Part shown: one piece after another, positions 7,816 through 16,252 of the stretch
Position numbering within the stretch: position 1 is the first letter of the stretch
Layout: every line of letters starts with the position of its first letter
Source of the DNA: an uncultured delta proteobacterium
Lineage (GTDB): Bacteria > Desulfobacterota > Desulfovibrionia > Desulfovibrionales > Desulfovibrionaceae
Length of the DNA stretch: 64,000 nt
Reading direction: 5' to 3'
Assembly: GCA_903843965.1 (NCBI GenBank)
Contig: CAIMRY010000031.1
Span: forward strand, 124,001-188,000
Notes under the pieces: model-generated
Told to the model about the DNA's origin: nothing
What the model saw: only the letters and a program-made list of their open reading frames with translations
The model's database searches: none
Program-made: the position numbers and the translations under genes

Positions 7816-9290
7816 GGTTGCGGGGCAGGCGGTCAGGACGGCTTACTCAACGTGCATAGCAGGCTTCTTGAGTTTTTGTAAATACTGCGATGACGTGAGC
7901 GGCATTGCGTCTTAAGCATGATTTGCAAGAGAATAATACTACATATTACCACTCTCGTAGGGATGTTGCCAAATGAAACCGATATTTCTCATGATAATTG
8001 TTGTTGTTCTTAGTCCATACATTGTTGCACTTGTGTGCGGTCTTGTTAACGGTTCGTTTATGAAGTTAAGAAATTTAAACGCATATGTTAGAAGTGATGC
8101 CATTCAGTATTTCAGAACTAGGCAATTCATATTCTCTACAATCTCTAACACAGCATTTTATGTTGTTTTTATGTCAATATCAATAGTAGTTTATATGACT
8201 CTAGCGTTTACTGAGTCTGAGATTAATGTATATGCAATAATTTTCACAATTATGTCTCTGCCATTCCTGTACTTTATTACATTCATATTTTGCGAAATGC
8301 AAATATCTGGAGACAGTATTTACATTTACAATGTTAACACATTATTTTTTGTAAAGCGAATACCTATCGATGATGTCATTGCATATAGCTCTGGCGGCAT
8401 AGGTTCGCATAGTTGGATCAATTTTAAAACTAAGGATACACGGTATTGGTTTCATGGTGTTTCGAATGACTATGAATTTGTCCTTGTCATGAACAAGTTG
8501 AATGGGGGTGCGCTGTGAGCAACGTTCCTGGTGATGTGTATACTTTTGTGCCTCATTCCGGAGGAAGCAGTAGTAAGATTCCTGAGTCGTTGAATAGTAT
8601 TCTTGACGCGCTGCTAAGAAACAAACGCGTAAAAAGTTCTTTGTCTATTACTGATCTTGCATTCATGAGAGGGATATCGAGCTTGATCGGATGGACTTTG
8701 GTTGGTGATGAGATACGTTCTGATATTAATGCTGGGATGGAACCAACAAAAGCCTTCACTATTAACATTGCTGCGGAAGGTGCAAATAGACTTGCTTTGA
8801 CTGGCGGCACAGCTGCTTTGGATGCTCCCAATCTATATTCTAAGGGAGCTGGGGTATTATTGATTGCTAGCAGCGTAACAGGAGTTGCTGGGGATTCTGG
8901 AAAATGGTTAGCTGGGCAAGCATGGGATTATAGTAAAGATCACATAATTGGTAAGGTCATTTCTGCTTCTCAGTCTCCAAGCGCCACCCAAGGCGGCAAC
9001 GTGTATATGGTCGCGGCTATGTCCGATCTTGCTACAGTTGAACAAGCTGCTGCAATTGTTCAACGTTCATCTCAAGTGTCAGGGTTGAGTAGCGTAAAAA
9101 TATATACCTTGACCGATGAAGGCACATATATTGTTCAAAGTGGCGACGCATTGTGGACAATTGCAAAGAAGTTCAACAAGGGCATAAACGAATTAGCAAG
9201 TGCCAATGGGATAGAAATAGTCACTAGAGCGGATGGCTCGACATTCGCAATGCTAAAACCAGGACAAGTGCTTGTCGTCGATGCCGCCAC
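7816..9290. other. AT-rich segment of probable foreign origin
   Basis: Base composition drops sharply after 7815 and returns to the host level near 9290, inside the gene at 8515. By hand count, 8041-8100 has 19 G+C in 60 bases and 9541-9600 has 43 in 60. Codons in this stretch use A/T third positions freely, unlike the genes on both sides. The leader 7816-7972 shows no gene. No flanking direct repeats, integrase or transposase were found. Confidence 0.6.
7973..8518 (+). CDS. Small membrane protein, function unknown
   Basis: A 181-residue protein with an N-terminal hydrophobic segment (LMIIVVVLSPYIVALVCGLV), two further membrane segments (about 60-80 and 88-108), then a soluble tail of about 75 residues. 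The tail (ISGDSIYIYNVNTLFFVKRIPIDDVIAYSSGG...YWFHGV) looks like the beta-rich PH-like domains seen in small bacterial membrane proteins. Its codon usage is strongly AT-rich and unlike the host genome, indicating transfer. It overlaps the next gene by 4 nt (GTGA), so the two are translationally coupled and probably work together. No function is assigned. Confidence 0.75.
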   Translation: MKPIFLMIIVVVLSPYIVALVCGLVNGSFMKLRNLNAYVRSDAIQYFRTRQFIFSTISNTAFYVVFMSISIVVYMTLAFTESEINVYAIIFTIMSLPFLYFITFIFCEMQISGDSIYIYNVNTLFFVKRIPIDDVIAYSSGGIGSHSWINFKTKDTRYWFHGVSNDYEFVLVMNKLNGGAL

Positions 9291-10476
9291 TTCACTCAGG
9301 GTTGTCACGAAATACGAGTATGAGAGCATCAAGGCAATGTACGACGACTCTTCCACTGAGGGCCTTGGCCTCAATGTCGTTACCACCGCCCTCTACAACG
9401 ACTGGAAGCACGACACCGCCATTTCCAGTTTCAACCTCTCCGGTAATGGCCTTATCCCGGAGATCAAGAACCTCTCCTTCATGCCCCAGGGCATTCTCAA
9501 CACCCTGGACCAGGGCTTTGCCGGTCTGGGCATCGGCGGGGCCGGGGTGACGTCCATCCTGCCGTCCTCCGGGCTGGTGCAGCCTTCCCTGGGCTACTCC
9601 CTTGACTCGTCCGCCACGGGTTTGTCCGCAGCCCTGGACGACTACTGGAGCGGCACAAACGACGGCAGCGGCCTCTCGTCCTGGGACTCCGCGAGCCTTG
9701 GACGCACGGCCATGGACAACATGTTCCTCGGGGGCAGCATGTCCGCCGAGACGTATGTGGATCTCGCCCTGGTCCAGGACGGCGTGGATCCATTCTACAC
9801 CAGAAACTCGACGGCCTACAATTTCAACAGCTACGTGGATAACTACTTCAATGAAATCTACCGCAGCGCCTTGAGCATTGGGTCTTCAAGCACCCTCGTC
9901 TCACCGTCCCAGTACAGCAACGTGTACTACGTTTCGCCGGGCGACTATAACCCGTCAGGTGATTCCGGCAGCGGTACCGGCACTGGCGGTGGCGGTGGCA
10001 CCGGCGATCCCGGTAGCGGCGGCGACCCCGGCTATGATCCAGGTTACGATCCGGGCGGCGGCGACATGGACATGGGCGAGCCTGTTGGCATCGACCTGGC
10101 CAACAACGGCCTGCAACTAGTGTCCATGGACAAGTCCACGGCCTTCTTCGACATGGACGACGACGGCTACCGCGAGCGCACCGGCTGGGTCGGCCCGGAC
10201 GACGGCCTGCTGGTCATCGACCTGGATGGCGACGGCGTCATCGACAAGGCCAAGGAAATCTCCTTCAAGCTCTGGAGCCCGGACGCAACCTCCGACCTGG
10301 ACGGCCTGCGCCTGGCGTTCGACTCCAACAACGACGGCGTGTTCAACGCGCAGGACGCCCGGTTCTCGGAGTTCCGCATCTGGCAGGACCAGAACCAGAA
10401 CGGCATCAGCGAGGCGGGCGAGCTGACCACCCTGGCCGAGCGCGGGCTTGTGGCAAATTTGCTGATGGCCGCGTAG
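8515..10476 (+). CDS. LysM protein ending in an RTX-associated calcium-binding module, probably truncated
   Basis: A 653-residue protein with GTG start overlapping the upstream stop. A small-residue-rich region (about 90-130, GGTAALDAPNLYSKGAGVLLIASSVTGVAG) precedes a LysM domain (about 204-255; YIVQSGDALWTIAKKFNKGINELASANGI...LKPGQVLVV). A Ser/Gly/Asp-rich low-complexity part and a Gly-rich linker with DPGYDPGYDPGGG follow. From about 535 it has a module common upstream of RTX repeats, with loops DLDGDGVID (569), DSNNDGVFN (603) and DQNQNGISE (625). It stops about ten residues after LTTLAERG, where RTX proteins normally continue into GGxGxD repeats. The first 780 or so bases are AT-rich and the rest GC-rich, so the gene is mosaic. 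It may be a broken or domesticated RTX adhesin. Confidence 0.75.
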   Translation: MSNVPGDVYTFVPHSGGSSSKIPESLNSILDALLRNKRVKSSLSITDLAFMRGISSLIGWTLVGDEIRSDINAGMEPTKAFTINIAAEGANRLALTGGTAALDAPNLYSKGAGVLLIASSVTGVAGDSGKWLAGQAWDYSKDHIIGKVISASQSPSATQGGNVYMVAAMSDLATVEQAAAIVQRSSQVSGLSSVKIYTLTDEGTYIVQSGDALWTIAKKFNKGINELASANGIEIVTRADGSTFAMLKPGQVLVVDAATSLRVVTKYEYESIKAMYDDSSTEGLGLNVVTTALYNDWKHDTAISSFNLSGNGLIPEIKNLSFMPQGILNTLDQGFAGLGIGGAGVTSILPSSGLVQPSLGYSLDSSATGLSAALDDYWSGTNDGSGLSSWDSASLGRTAMDNMFLGGSMSAETYVDLALVQDGVDPFYTRNSTAYNFNSYVDNYFNEIYRSALSIGSSSTLVSPSQYSNVYYVSPGDYNPSGDSGSGTGTGGGGGTGDPGSGGDPGYDPGYDPGGGDMDMGEPVGIDLANNGLQLVSMDKSTAFFDMDDDGYRERTGWVGPDDGLLVIDLDGDGVIDKAKEISFKLWSPDATSDLDGLRLAFDSNNDGVFNAQDARFSEFRIWQDQNQNGISEAGELTTLAERGLVANLLMAA

Positions 10477-10498
10477 GCCAAAGATGCCGCGTAGGCCA
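10468..10498. repeat. 13-bp direct repeat at the end of the RTX-like gene
   Basis: GCCGCGTAGGCCA occurs at 10468-10480 and again at 10486-10498, an 18-nt period. The first copy contains the TAG stop of the RTX-like gene. A slippage duplication or a deletion scar at the truncated 3' end would give this pattern. Confidence 0.6.
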
Positions 10499-10533
10499 GC
10501 AGATAAGGAGCAGGGGGGCGGAAGGGCGTCAGT

Positions 10534-10752
10534 CTAGCGCAGCTCGCCCCGGCCGGAGCGCACTTGCAGCTCCTGCAGGATGAGGCGCTCGTACTCGGGA
10601 TGCACCTGGTCATCAGACACCGGCTCGCCGGAGTTCAAGAGCTTCAGCAGGTGCTGGGTCTCTTCCCAGAAGTCGAGCAGTTCGTCGTCACCCAGGGACT
10701 TGATCTGCTCTTCAAGGGAGAGGGTTTCGTCGGCATTGGCGAATTGGCCCAT
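10534..10752 (-). CDS. Small acidic hypothetical protein
   Basis: A 72-residue protein, MGQFANADETLSLEEQIKS... to ...QVRSGRGELR, predicted largely helical and acidic (LGDDELLDFWEETQHLLKLLN). The reading frame extends upstream without a better start; ATG 10752 begins the coherent part. It converges on the RTX-like gene and is divergent from cheW. I do not recognise the family. It resembles small adaptor-like or regulatory proteins, but no domain can be named. Confidence 0.55.
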   Translation of the reverse strand: MGQFANADETLSLEEQIKSLGDDELLDFWEETQHLLKLLNSGEPVSDDQVHPEYERLILQELQVRSGRGELR

Positions 10753-10821
10753 GTAATCTGGTCCTTGGGCTAAAGTTTTTGGTGTCCCCGTTCGATGTGG
10801 ACAGGCATGGATAGCCCTTTC

Positions 10822-10865
10822 CGGTCCGTCCGTCAAATTTGCGGCCTGGGCAAATTGACGGACCG
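10822..10865. repeat. Imperfect inverted repeat
   Basis: The right arm (10850-10865) read in reverse complement is CGGTCCGTCAATTTGC. The left arm (10822-10842) has the same sequence with a few inserted bases around CGTCAAATTTGC. The arms are separated by GGCCTGG. This could be a hairpin or a dyad operator between the two divergent genes. Confidence 0.5.
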
Positions 10866-10869
10866 GCAC

Positions 10870-10918
10870 ATTGGCGGTTTGGGGAATTGGCGGTTTGGGC
10901 AATTGGACGGTCCGGGCA
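10870..10918. repeat. 16-bp tandem repeat, three units
   Basis: Units ATTGGCGGTTTGGGGA (10870-10885) and ATTGGCGGTTTGGGCA (10886-10901) differ by one base. A third, diverged unit (ATTGGACGGTCCGGGCA) runs 10902-10918. The third unit also shares ACGGTCC with the neighbouring inverted repeat, so the whole block may have grown by local duplication. Confidence 0.65.
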
Positions 10919-10968
10919 GAGAAATGGATTCCCCGGCCCCCGGCGAGGCCTGCGCCGAGTGAATCCCG

Positions 10969-10999
10969 TTGACAAATCGCCCGGATGCTGCAACATATA
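10969..10999 (+). promoter_or_regulatory. Candidate sigma70 promoter of cheW
   Basis: A perfect -35 hexamer TTGACA (10969-10974) is followed by the AT-rich CAACATATACT. CATATA at 10994-10999 (19-nt spacer) or ACATAT one base earlier (18 nt) would serve as -10. The cheW start is about 75 nt downstream. Confidence 0.5.
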
Positions 11000-11072
11000 C
11001 TCGACACTAAAGTCGGTAGCCAGCTTTGGTCATCGCCCGCCTGCAAGCCTGGCGGACAACAAGGAGCCGGAA

Positions 11073-11552
11073 ATGGAAGAGAACGCAAGACGCCAGGATG
11101 ACGCCCTCATTCAGCTCGTCACCTTCAGCATCGGCGATGAAGAGTTCGGGGTGGACATTCTGAAGGTGCAGGAAATCATCCGCACCATGGAGATAACCCG
11201 CGTGCCGCGCGCCCCGGAATTCGTCGAGGGCGTGATCAACCTGCGCGGCAAGGTCATCCCCATCATCGACCTGCGCCGCAGGTTCAAGCTGGTGGACCGC
11301 GCCCACGATAAGCACACGCGCATTATCGTCATCGAAATCAGCAGCATGGTCGTCGGCTTCGTGGTCGACTCCGTGTCCGAGGTGCTGCGCATTCCCGCCA
11401 ACACCGTGGAACCGCCGCCGCCTGTTGTGTCTGGCCTGGATTCGGAGTACATCAGCGGCGTCGGGAAGCTTGAGGACCGTCTGCTCATCCTGCTGGATCT
11501 GAACAAGCTCCTGAGCAATGAGGAGCATGCGGTTCTGGGGTCGGCGATCTAG
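11073..11552 (+). CDS. cheW: CheW chemotaxis coupling protein
   Basis: A 159-residue CheW-domain protein that couples chemoreceptors to the CheA kinase. The family core is clear: LVTFSIGDEEFGVDILKVQEIIR, PRAPEFVEGVINLRGKVIPIIDLRRRF, VDSVSEVLRIP, and GVGKLEDRLLILLDLNKLL. The start MEENARRQDD follows AAGGAG at optimal distance. The gene is monocistronic, with its own promoter and a strong terminator, and lies far from motAB and from the receptor gene in this window. This suggests a scattered chemotaxis regulon. Confidence 0.94.
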   Translation: MEENARRQDDALIQLVTFSIGDEEFGVDILKVQEIIRTMEITRVPRAPEFVEGVINLRGKVIPIIDLRRRFKLVDRAHDKHTRIIVIEISSMVVGFVVDSVSEVLRIPANTVEPPPPVVSGLDSEYISGVGKLEDRLLILLDLNKLLSNEEHAVLGSAI

Positions 11553-11577
11553 ACGATCGGTCGAGCGGATATTTCGG

Positions 11578-11620
11578 GCCGCCTTTTCGCTTTCCCGGCG
11601 AAGAGGCGGCTTTTATTTTT
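11578..11620 (+). terminator. Rho-independent terminator of cheW
   Basis: The 13-bp stem GCCGCCTTTTCGC (11578-11590) and GCGAAGAGGCGGC (11598-11610), with one G-U pair and a 7-nt loop, is followed by TTTTATTTTT. Confidence 0.9.
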
Positions 11621-11633
11621 CATAACCACATGA

Positions 11634-11660
11634 CGCGACGCCATGAATTGTGGCGTCGCG
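11634..11660. repeat. Perfect 10-bp inverted repeat in the mfd leader
   Basis: CGCGACGCCA (11634-11643) and TGGCGTCGCG (11651-11660) flank TGAATTG. The hairpin ends 16 nt before the chosen mfd start and just before its TGGAG ribosome-binding sequence. It could act as an operator or as an RNA hairpin limiting translation. It also covers the alternative GTG at 11650. Confidence 0.7.
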
Positions 11661-11676
11661 CTCTGGAGTTTTTGCC

Positions 11677-14600
11677 GTGCAGTTTCCGCAGGAGTTGAAC
11701 GAGTACTTCAAGGGCCGTGGCGGCGCGTTGCGCGTCTTCAAAAGCGGCCCGGGCACCCAGGCCCTCCTGGCCCACGCACTGAACGCGGCTGGGCAGGAGG
11801 TGGTCCTGGTGGCCGCCGGAGCGCGGGAGTTCCGCGAACTGGAGGGCCTGCTGGCGCTGTTTGCCGGGCCGCAGGACGAGTTCCTCCCGGCCTGGGAGCG
11901 TACGGTCATCACCCTGCCGCAGCACCTGCCGCGCAAGCCCACGGCCGAGGACTGGGCCGGGCGTTGGGCCGCCCTGCACGGCCTGTGCTTTGGCCGCAAG
12001 CCGCGCATCGCGCTTTTGACCGTGGACAACCTGCTGCCCCGCTGGCCCGCCCTGGACGTGGTGGAGAAAAGCAGCCTGACCCTGGCCAGGGGCGAGGAGC
12101 TTTCGCCGGAGATGCTGCTGGAGCAGGCCGTGTCCTGGGGCTATGTGCGTCGGCCCGTGGTTACGGCCGTGGGCGAGATCGCCGTGCGCGGCGACATCGT
12201 GGACATCTTCGCCGCTGGCTACAACCTGCCGCTGCGCCTGGAGTTCTTTGGCGACAGCCTGGACGAGATACGCCTGTTCGACCCGGCCACCCAGCGCTCG
12301 CGCACGGACCTGACCGAGCTGACCCTGGTGCCGGTTTCGCCCGGCGTGCTCGACGCGCACTCCCTGAGCCAGGCCCTGGAGCATTGGCGACGCCTGCGCA
12401 TGAGCGGGGAGATGGCCCTGGCCCTGGAGCAGGAGCTGGGCGACCGCCTGGAGCGCTCCGACTCCTTCCTCTGGCCCGGCCTGTTCTACCCGGACGCGGC
12501 CAGCCTGGACGCATTTCTGCCGCAGAACGCGGTGTTTCTGCTGGGCTCGGCCCCGGAGCTGCGCAACCGCCTGTCCGACCAGCACGAGGCCTGGCGGACG
12601 TTTCTGGAGCGCGAGGCCGTTGAGAGCGGCTGGCGCTGGCCCCTGCACGCCCTGTGCTGGCCCGAGGAATCGGCCCGCAAGACCTGGCAGGGACAGCGCC
12701 AGGTGGTCTTCGAGGACCTGGTCATGGGCCAGGAGAAGCATGGGCTGGACCTGCCGGAAAAGAGCTTCCAGAGCTTCCGCGACCTCTTCTGGTGGCCCGA
12801 CAGCGCCCGCAGGCCCTGGTCCGCCCTGACCACGGCCCTGCGCGAGTGGAGCGCATCGGGCGCGCAGGTGCTGCTCTCTTTCCACACCGAGCGCTCCCGC
12901 CGCAAGTTTTTGGGCCTGGCCGAGCAGGAGGGGTTGAGCGTCGGCACCGAGTACGCGCCCGGCAAGCGCGGCTTGGTGGCCCTGCTCTCGCCGCTCAAGG
13001 CGGGCATGGAGCTCTCCTTCTGCAATCTGTCCATCCTGCCCGAGGACATCCTCCAGCCCGAGGCGGCGCCGAGCGTGCGCGCCGACCGCAAGAAGGCCTT
13101 CGAAGGTCTGTCGCGGCATGACGATCTGGGGATGGATGATCTGCTGGTGCACCGGCAGTATGGTGTGTCGCGCTTCGGCGGGCTGCACCACCTGAAGGTC
13201 GGGCCCGTGGCCAACGACTACCTGCTGCTGTTCTTCGACGGCGAGGACAAGCTGTACCTGCCTGTGGACCGGCTGAACCTGGTGCAGCGCTTCAAGGGGC
13301 CGGAAGGCCTGGACCCCCGGCTGGACCGGTTGGGCGGCAGCCTGTGGGCCAAGAGCACGGAGCGCGCGCGCAAGGCCATTGAGAAGATCGCCCAGGACCT
13401 GGTGGAGATGTACGCCTTCCGCCGCGTGGCCAAGGGCTATTCCTACGGCCCGCCGGACGAGATGTACCGCGAGTTCGAGGCCACCTTCGGCTTCGAGGAG
13501 ACCCCGGACCAGGCCCGGGCCATCAATGACGTCTTCGACGACATGGCCGGCAGCGAGCCCATGGACCGGCTGGTCTGCGGCGACGTGGGCTTCGGCAAGA
13601 CCGAGGTGGCCCTGCGCGCGGCCTTCCGCGCCGTTTCCGACGGTCGCCAGGTGGCCCTCTTGTGCCCCACCACGGTCCTGGCCGAGCAGCACTACCAGAC
13701 CTTCACCCGGCGCATGGAGGGCTTTCCGATCCGCGTGGGCATGCTCAGCCGCTTTGTGCCGCCGCAACGGCAGAAACTGGTGGTCCAGGCCGCAGCGCGC
13801 GGCGAGGTGGACATCCTCATCGGCACCCACCGGCTGATCTCCAAGGACGTTGACCTGCCGAACCTTGGCCTTTTGATCCTGGACGAGGAGCAGCGCTTCG
13901 GCGTCAAGCACAAGGAAAAGCTCAAGCTCCTGCGCAAGAACATCGACGTGCTGACCCTCACGGCCACGCCCATTCCGCGCACCCTGCAGTTGTCGCTGTC
14001 CGGCCTGCGCGGGCTGTCGGTCATCGAGACCCCGCCCGAGGACCGCAAGCCCGTGGACACGGCGCTGGTGGAGCGCGACGATGAGCTTTTGCGCACCGTT
14101 CTTTCACGCGAGCTGGAGCGCGGCGGCCAGGTGTTCTGGGTCTACAACCGCGTGGAGGGCCTGGAGCAGGTGGCCGAGTACGTGCGCACGCTGGCCCCCG
14201 GCGCGCGGGTGGGCATGGCCCACGGGCAGATGAACGAGCGCGCGCTCGAAGACGCCATGCACGGCTTCTGGCACAAGGAGCTGGACGTGCTGGTCTGCAC
14301 GGCCATTGTCGAGTCCGGCCTGGACTTTCCCAACGCCAACACGCTCATCGTGGACCAGGCCCAGATGTTCGGCCTGGGCCAGCTGTACCAGCTGCGCGGC
14401 CGCGTGGGCCGCAGCGACCGTCAGGCCTACGCCTATTTCGTGGTGCCCAGCCTGGACCGCCTGCCGGAGATCAGCAAGCGCAGGCTGCGCATCATCCTGG
14501 AGCTGGACTACCTGGGCGCGGGCTTCCAGGTGGCCATGGAGGACCTGCGGCTGCGCGGGGCCGGGAACATTTTGGGCGAGGTGCAGTCCGGCCAGATAGC

Positions 14601-15156
14601 CCGGGTGGGCCTGGACCTGTTCCTGGAGATGCTGGAGGAGGAGGTGCGGCGCATCCGTGGCGGTCCCATGACCCAGGAGACCAGTCCGGAGCTGCAGTTC
14701 GTGTTCGAGGCGCACATTCCGGCGGACTATGTTTCCGATTCCAAGGAACGCCTGCGCTACTACAAGGCCCTGTCCAGCGCGCGCGGCGAGCAGCTTTTGC
14801 TGGAGCTGGCGGCGGAGATGCGCGATCGCTTCGGCCCCATGCCCGAGGCGGTCAAGAACTTTCTGGCCGTGCTGGAGGTCAAGGCCGTGCTGGCCAGGCT
14901 TCAGGTGCTGCGGGCCGAGCTCTCGCCCGGGCGGGCCGTGCTGCACTGGGGCCAGGACACCGGGGCCGTTGCGCCGGAGGCGCTGGTGGCCTGGGTTGGC
15001 CAAGCCTCGCGCCAGGCGCGCCTGCTGCCGCCTTCCAAGCTTGAGCTGCGCTACCCGGAAGGCCTGGACGTTGGCGGCGGGTTGGAGTATTTGCGCAGGG
15101 AACTGGAGACGCTCACAACCGGCTGCGCAAGCACGCCGGACAAGGCCGGTGCTTGA
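11677..15156 (+). CDS. mfd: Transcription-repair coupling factor Mfd
   Basis: About 1159 residues, full length for Mfd. The enzyme releases RNA polymerase stalled at DNA lesions and recruits UvrA. Visible parts are the UvrB-like N-terminal region, the RNA-polymerase-interacting CarD-like domain (GMDDLLVHRQYGVSRFGGL...NDYLLLFF), and the RecG-like translocase with Walker A GDVGFGKTE, DEEQRFG box, TATPIPRTL and the QLRGRVGRS motif VI region. The C-terminal TRCF domain follows. The GTG at 11677 is preferred over GTG 11650 because TGGAG lies 9 nt upstream and the upstream GTG is buried in a hairpin. Its stop overlaps the next gene (ATGA). Confidence 0.95.
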   Translation: MQFPQELNEYFKGRGGALRVFKSGPGTQALLAHALNAAGQEVVLVAAGAREFRELEGLLALFAGPQDEFLPAWERTVITLPQHLPRKPTAEDWAGRWAALHGLCFGRKPRIALLTVDNLLPRWPALDVVEKSSLTLARGEELSPEMLLEQAVSWGYVRRPVVTAVGEIAVRGDIVDIFAAGYNLPLRLEFFGDSLDEIRLFDPATQRSRTDLTELTLVPVSPGVLDAHSLSQALEHWRRLRMSGEMALALEQELGDRLERSDSFLWPGLFYPDAASLDAFLPQNAVFLLGSAPELRNRLSDQHEAWRTFLEREAVESGWRWPLHALCWPEESARKTWQGQRQVVFEDLVMGQEKHGLDLPEKSFQSFRDLFWWPDSARRPWSALTTALREWSASGAQVLLSFHTERSRRKFLGLAEQEGLSVGTEYAPGKRGLVALLSPLKAGMELSFCNLSILPEDILQPEAAPSVRADRKKAFEGLSRHDDLGMDDLLVHRQYGVSRFGGLHHLKVGPVANDYLLLFFDGEDKLYLPVDRLNLVQRFKGPEGLDPRLDRLGGSLWAKSTERARKAIEKIAQDLVEMYAFRRVAKGYSYGPPDEMYREFEATFGFEETPDQARAINDVFDDMAGSEPMDRLVCGDVGFGKTEVALRAAFRAVSDGRQVALLCPTTVLAEQHYQTFTRRMEGFPIRVGMLSRFVPPQRQKLVVQAAARGEVDILIGTHRLISKDVDLPNLGLLILDEEQRFGVKHKEKLKLLRKNIDVLTLTATPIPRTLQLSLSGLRGLSVIETPPEDRKPVDTALVERDDELLRTVLSRELERGGQVFWVYNRVEGLEQVAEYVRTLAPGARVGMAHGQMNERALEDAMHGFWHKELDVLVCTAIVESGLDFPNANTLIVDQAQMFGLGQLYQLRGRVGRSDRQAYAYFVVPSLDRLPEISKRRLRIILELDYLGAGFQVAMEDLRLRGAGNILGEVQSGQIARVGLDLFLEMLEEEVRRIRGGPMTQETSPELQFVFEAHIPADYVSDSKERLRYYKALSSARGEQLLLELAAEMRDRFGPMPEAVKNFLAVLEVKAVLARLQVLRAELSPGRAVLHWGQDTGAVAPEALVAWVGQASRQARLLPPSKLELRYPEGLDVGGGLEYLRRELETLTTGCASTPDKAGA

Positions 15157-16181
15157 TGCCCCAACACTTCCGCGCGCATGCCGCGCTTCTATTGCTCGTG
15201 CTTTTGACGCTCTTGACCGGCTGCGGCCGCAAGGGCCAGGAGGATGTCGGCGTGGTGGCCAAGGTCAACGGGCGGCCCATTCGTCTGGAGATGCTTGAGT
15301 TTCAGTACGACCTGCAGCATTTCGACGCTTTTACCGGCTCCCTGCCCACGGTGGGCGCCCTGCGCGAGGCCTACGGCAAGATCCTGGGCGGGCTCATCGC
15401 GCTCGAGCTGGTGAGCCAGGAGTTGGAGAAGCGCGGCCAGGACGTCAACGACGAAGAGTTGTCCAAGGCCGAGGCCGAGGTCCGCGCCGACTATCCCGAC
15501 GACACCTTTGACAAGATGCTGGCCGAGGAGTTCATCGACCTGCCCATGTGGCGCAAGAACCTGCGCTATGCCTGCGGGGCCGAGAAGTTCCAGCGCCTTG
15601 TCCTGCGGCCCCAGATCCACCTGGACTACCGCGAGATCGAATCCTACTACCACGAGCATTTGGCCGATTTCCACCTGCCCGAGCGGGTGCGCCTCATCGT
15701 TGTGCATGGGCCCGCCAAGGATGCGGTGGAAAAGGCCCTGGCCCACTTGACCCAGCACAGGGACGTCAAGACCGTGGCCGAGAACTTTCCCGAGGTCCAG
15801 GCGCGCGAGGTCACGGTGCCCAAGGAGCTCTTGAGCGCCAACTGGACCGAGGCCCTGCAAAGCCTCCAGCCGGGCAAGACTGCGGTGGTCGCCGCCGGGC
15901 GGGGCATGTTCGAGGGCCTGCTGCTTCTGGAGCGCCTGCCGGCCCAGACCCAGGACATCACCCAGGCCTATCCGCAGGTGGAGGCCGCCCTGGTGGAGGT
16001 GCGCCTGCAACAGGCCTTTGACACATGGCTGGCCAAGGCCGTGAACGCCTCGGTGATCCAGATAAGCCAGCGCCTGCTGCACAAGGAGGACGACGAGGAC
16101 CTCCCGCCCGAGGCGCCTCCCGGCGACGCGAGTCAGCCGGGTGGACAGGTGGGCGTTGCAAGCGGCAACGAGACCGGGTAG
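15156..16181 (+). CDS. SurA-like periplasmic lipoprotein (peptidyl-prolyl isomerase family)
   Basis: A 341-residue lipoprotein (signal with LLTLLTGC lipobox) resembling the SurA/PpiC chaperone family. The N-terminal region VVAKVNGRPIRLEMLEFQYDLQHF is the start typical of SurA_N domains, and helical segments follow. The central part (about 165-265) has the size of a parvulin domain but lacks clear parvulin motifs, so isomerase activity is doubtful. A charged disordered tail ends the protein. It is coupled to mfd by a 4-nt overlap and is followed by a second SurA-like gene. The pair probably serves outer-membrane protein folding. Confidence 0.8.
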   Translation: MPQHFRAHAALLLLVLLTLLTGCGRKGQEDVGVVAKVNGRPIRLEMLEFQYDLQHFDAFTGSLPTVGALREAYGKILGGLIALELVSQELEKRGQDVNDEELSKAEAEVRADYPDDTFDKMLAEEFIDLPMWRKNLRYACGAEKFQRLVLRPQIHLDYREIESYYHEHLADFHLPERVRLIVVHGPAKDAVEKALAHLTQHRDVKTVAENFPEVQAREVTVPKELLSANWTEALQSLQPGKTAVVAAGRGMFEGLLLLERLPAQTQDITQAYPQVEAALVEVRLQQAFDTWLAKAVNASVIQISQRLLHKEDDEDLPPEAPPGDASQPGGQVGVASGNETG

Positions 16182-16252
16182 GGTCACTCCTTGAGGCGAG
16201 CCCGCCGCAGTGGCGGGCACTTGGAACTGCTTGATATTGTTCGAGGAGATGT

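Larger units (their letters stand above)
10753..11072. other. Intergenic region upstream of cheW
   Basis: This 320-nt gap between the small hypothetical gene and cheW holds an imperfect inverted repeat (10822-10865), a run of three 16-17 bp tandem units (10870-10918), a candidate promoter (10969-10999) and the cheW ribosome-binding site (AAGGAG, 11061-11066). No convincing coding sequence is present. Confidence 0.6.

Noticed and set aside
16200-16218. Terminator between the two SurA-like genes
   Set aside because: A 7-bp GC stem exists but no T-run follows, so read-through is likely.
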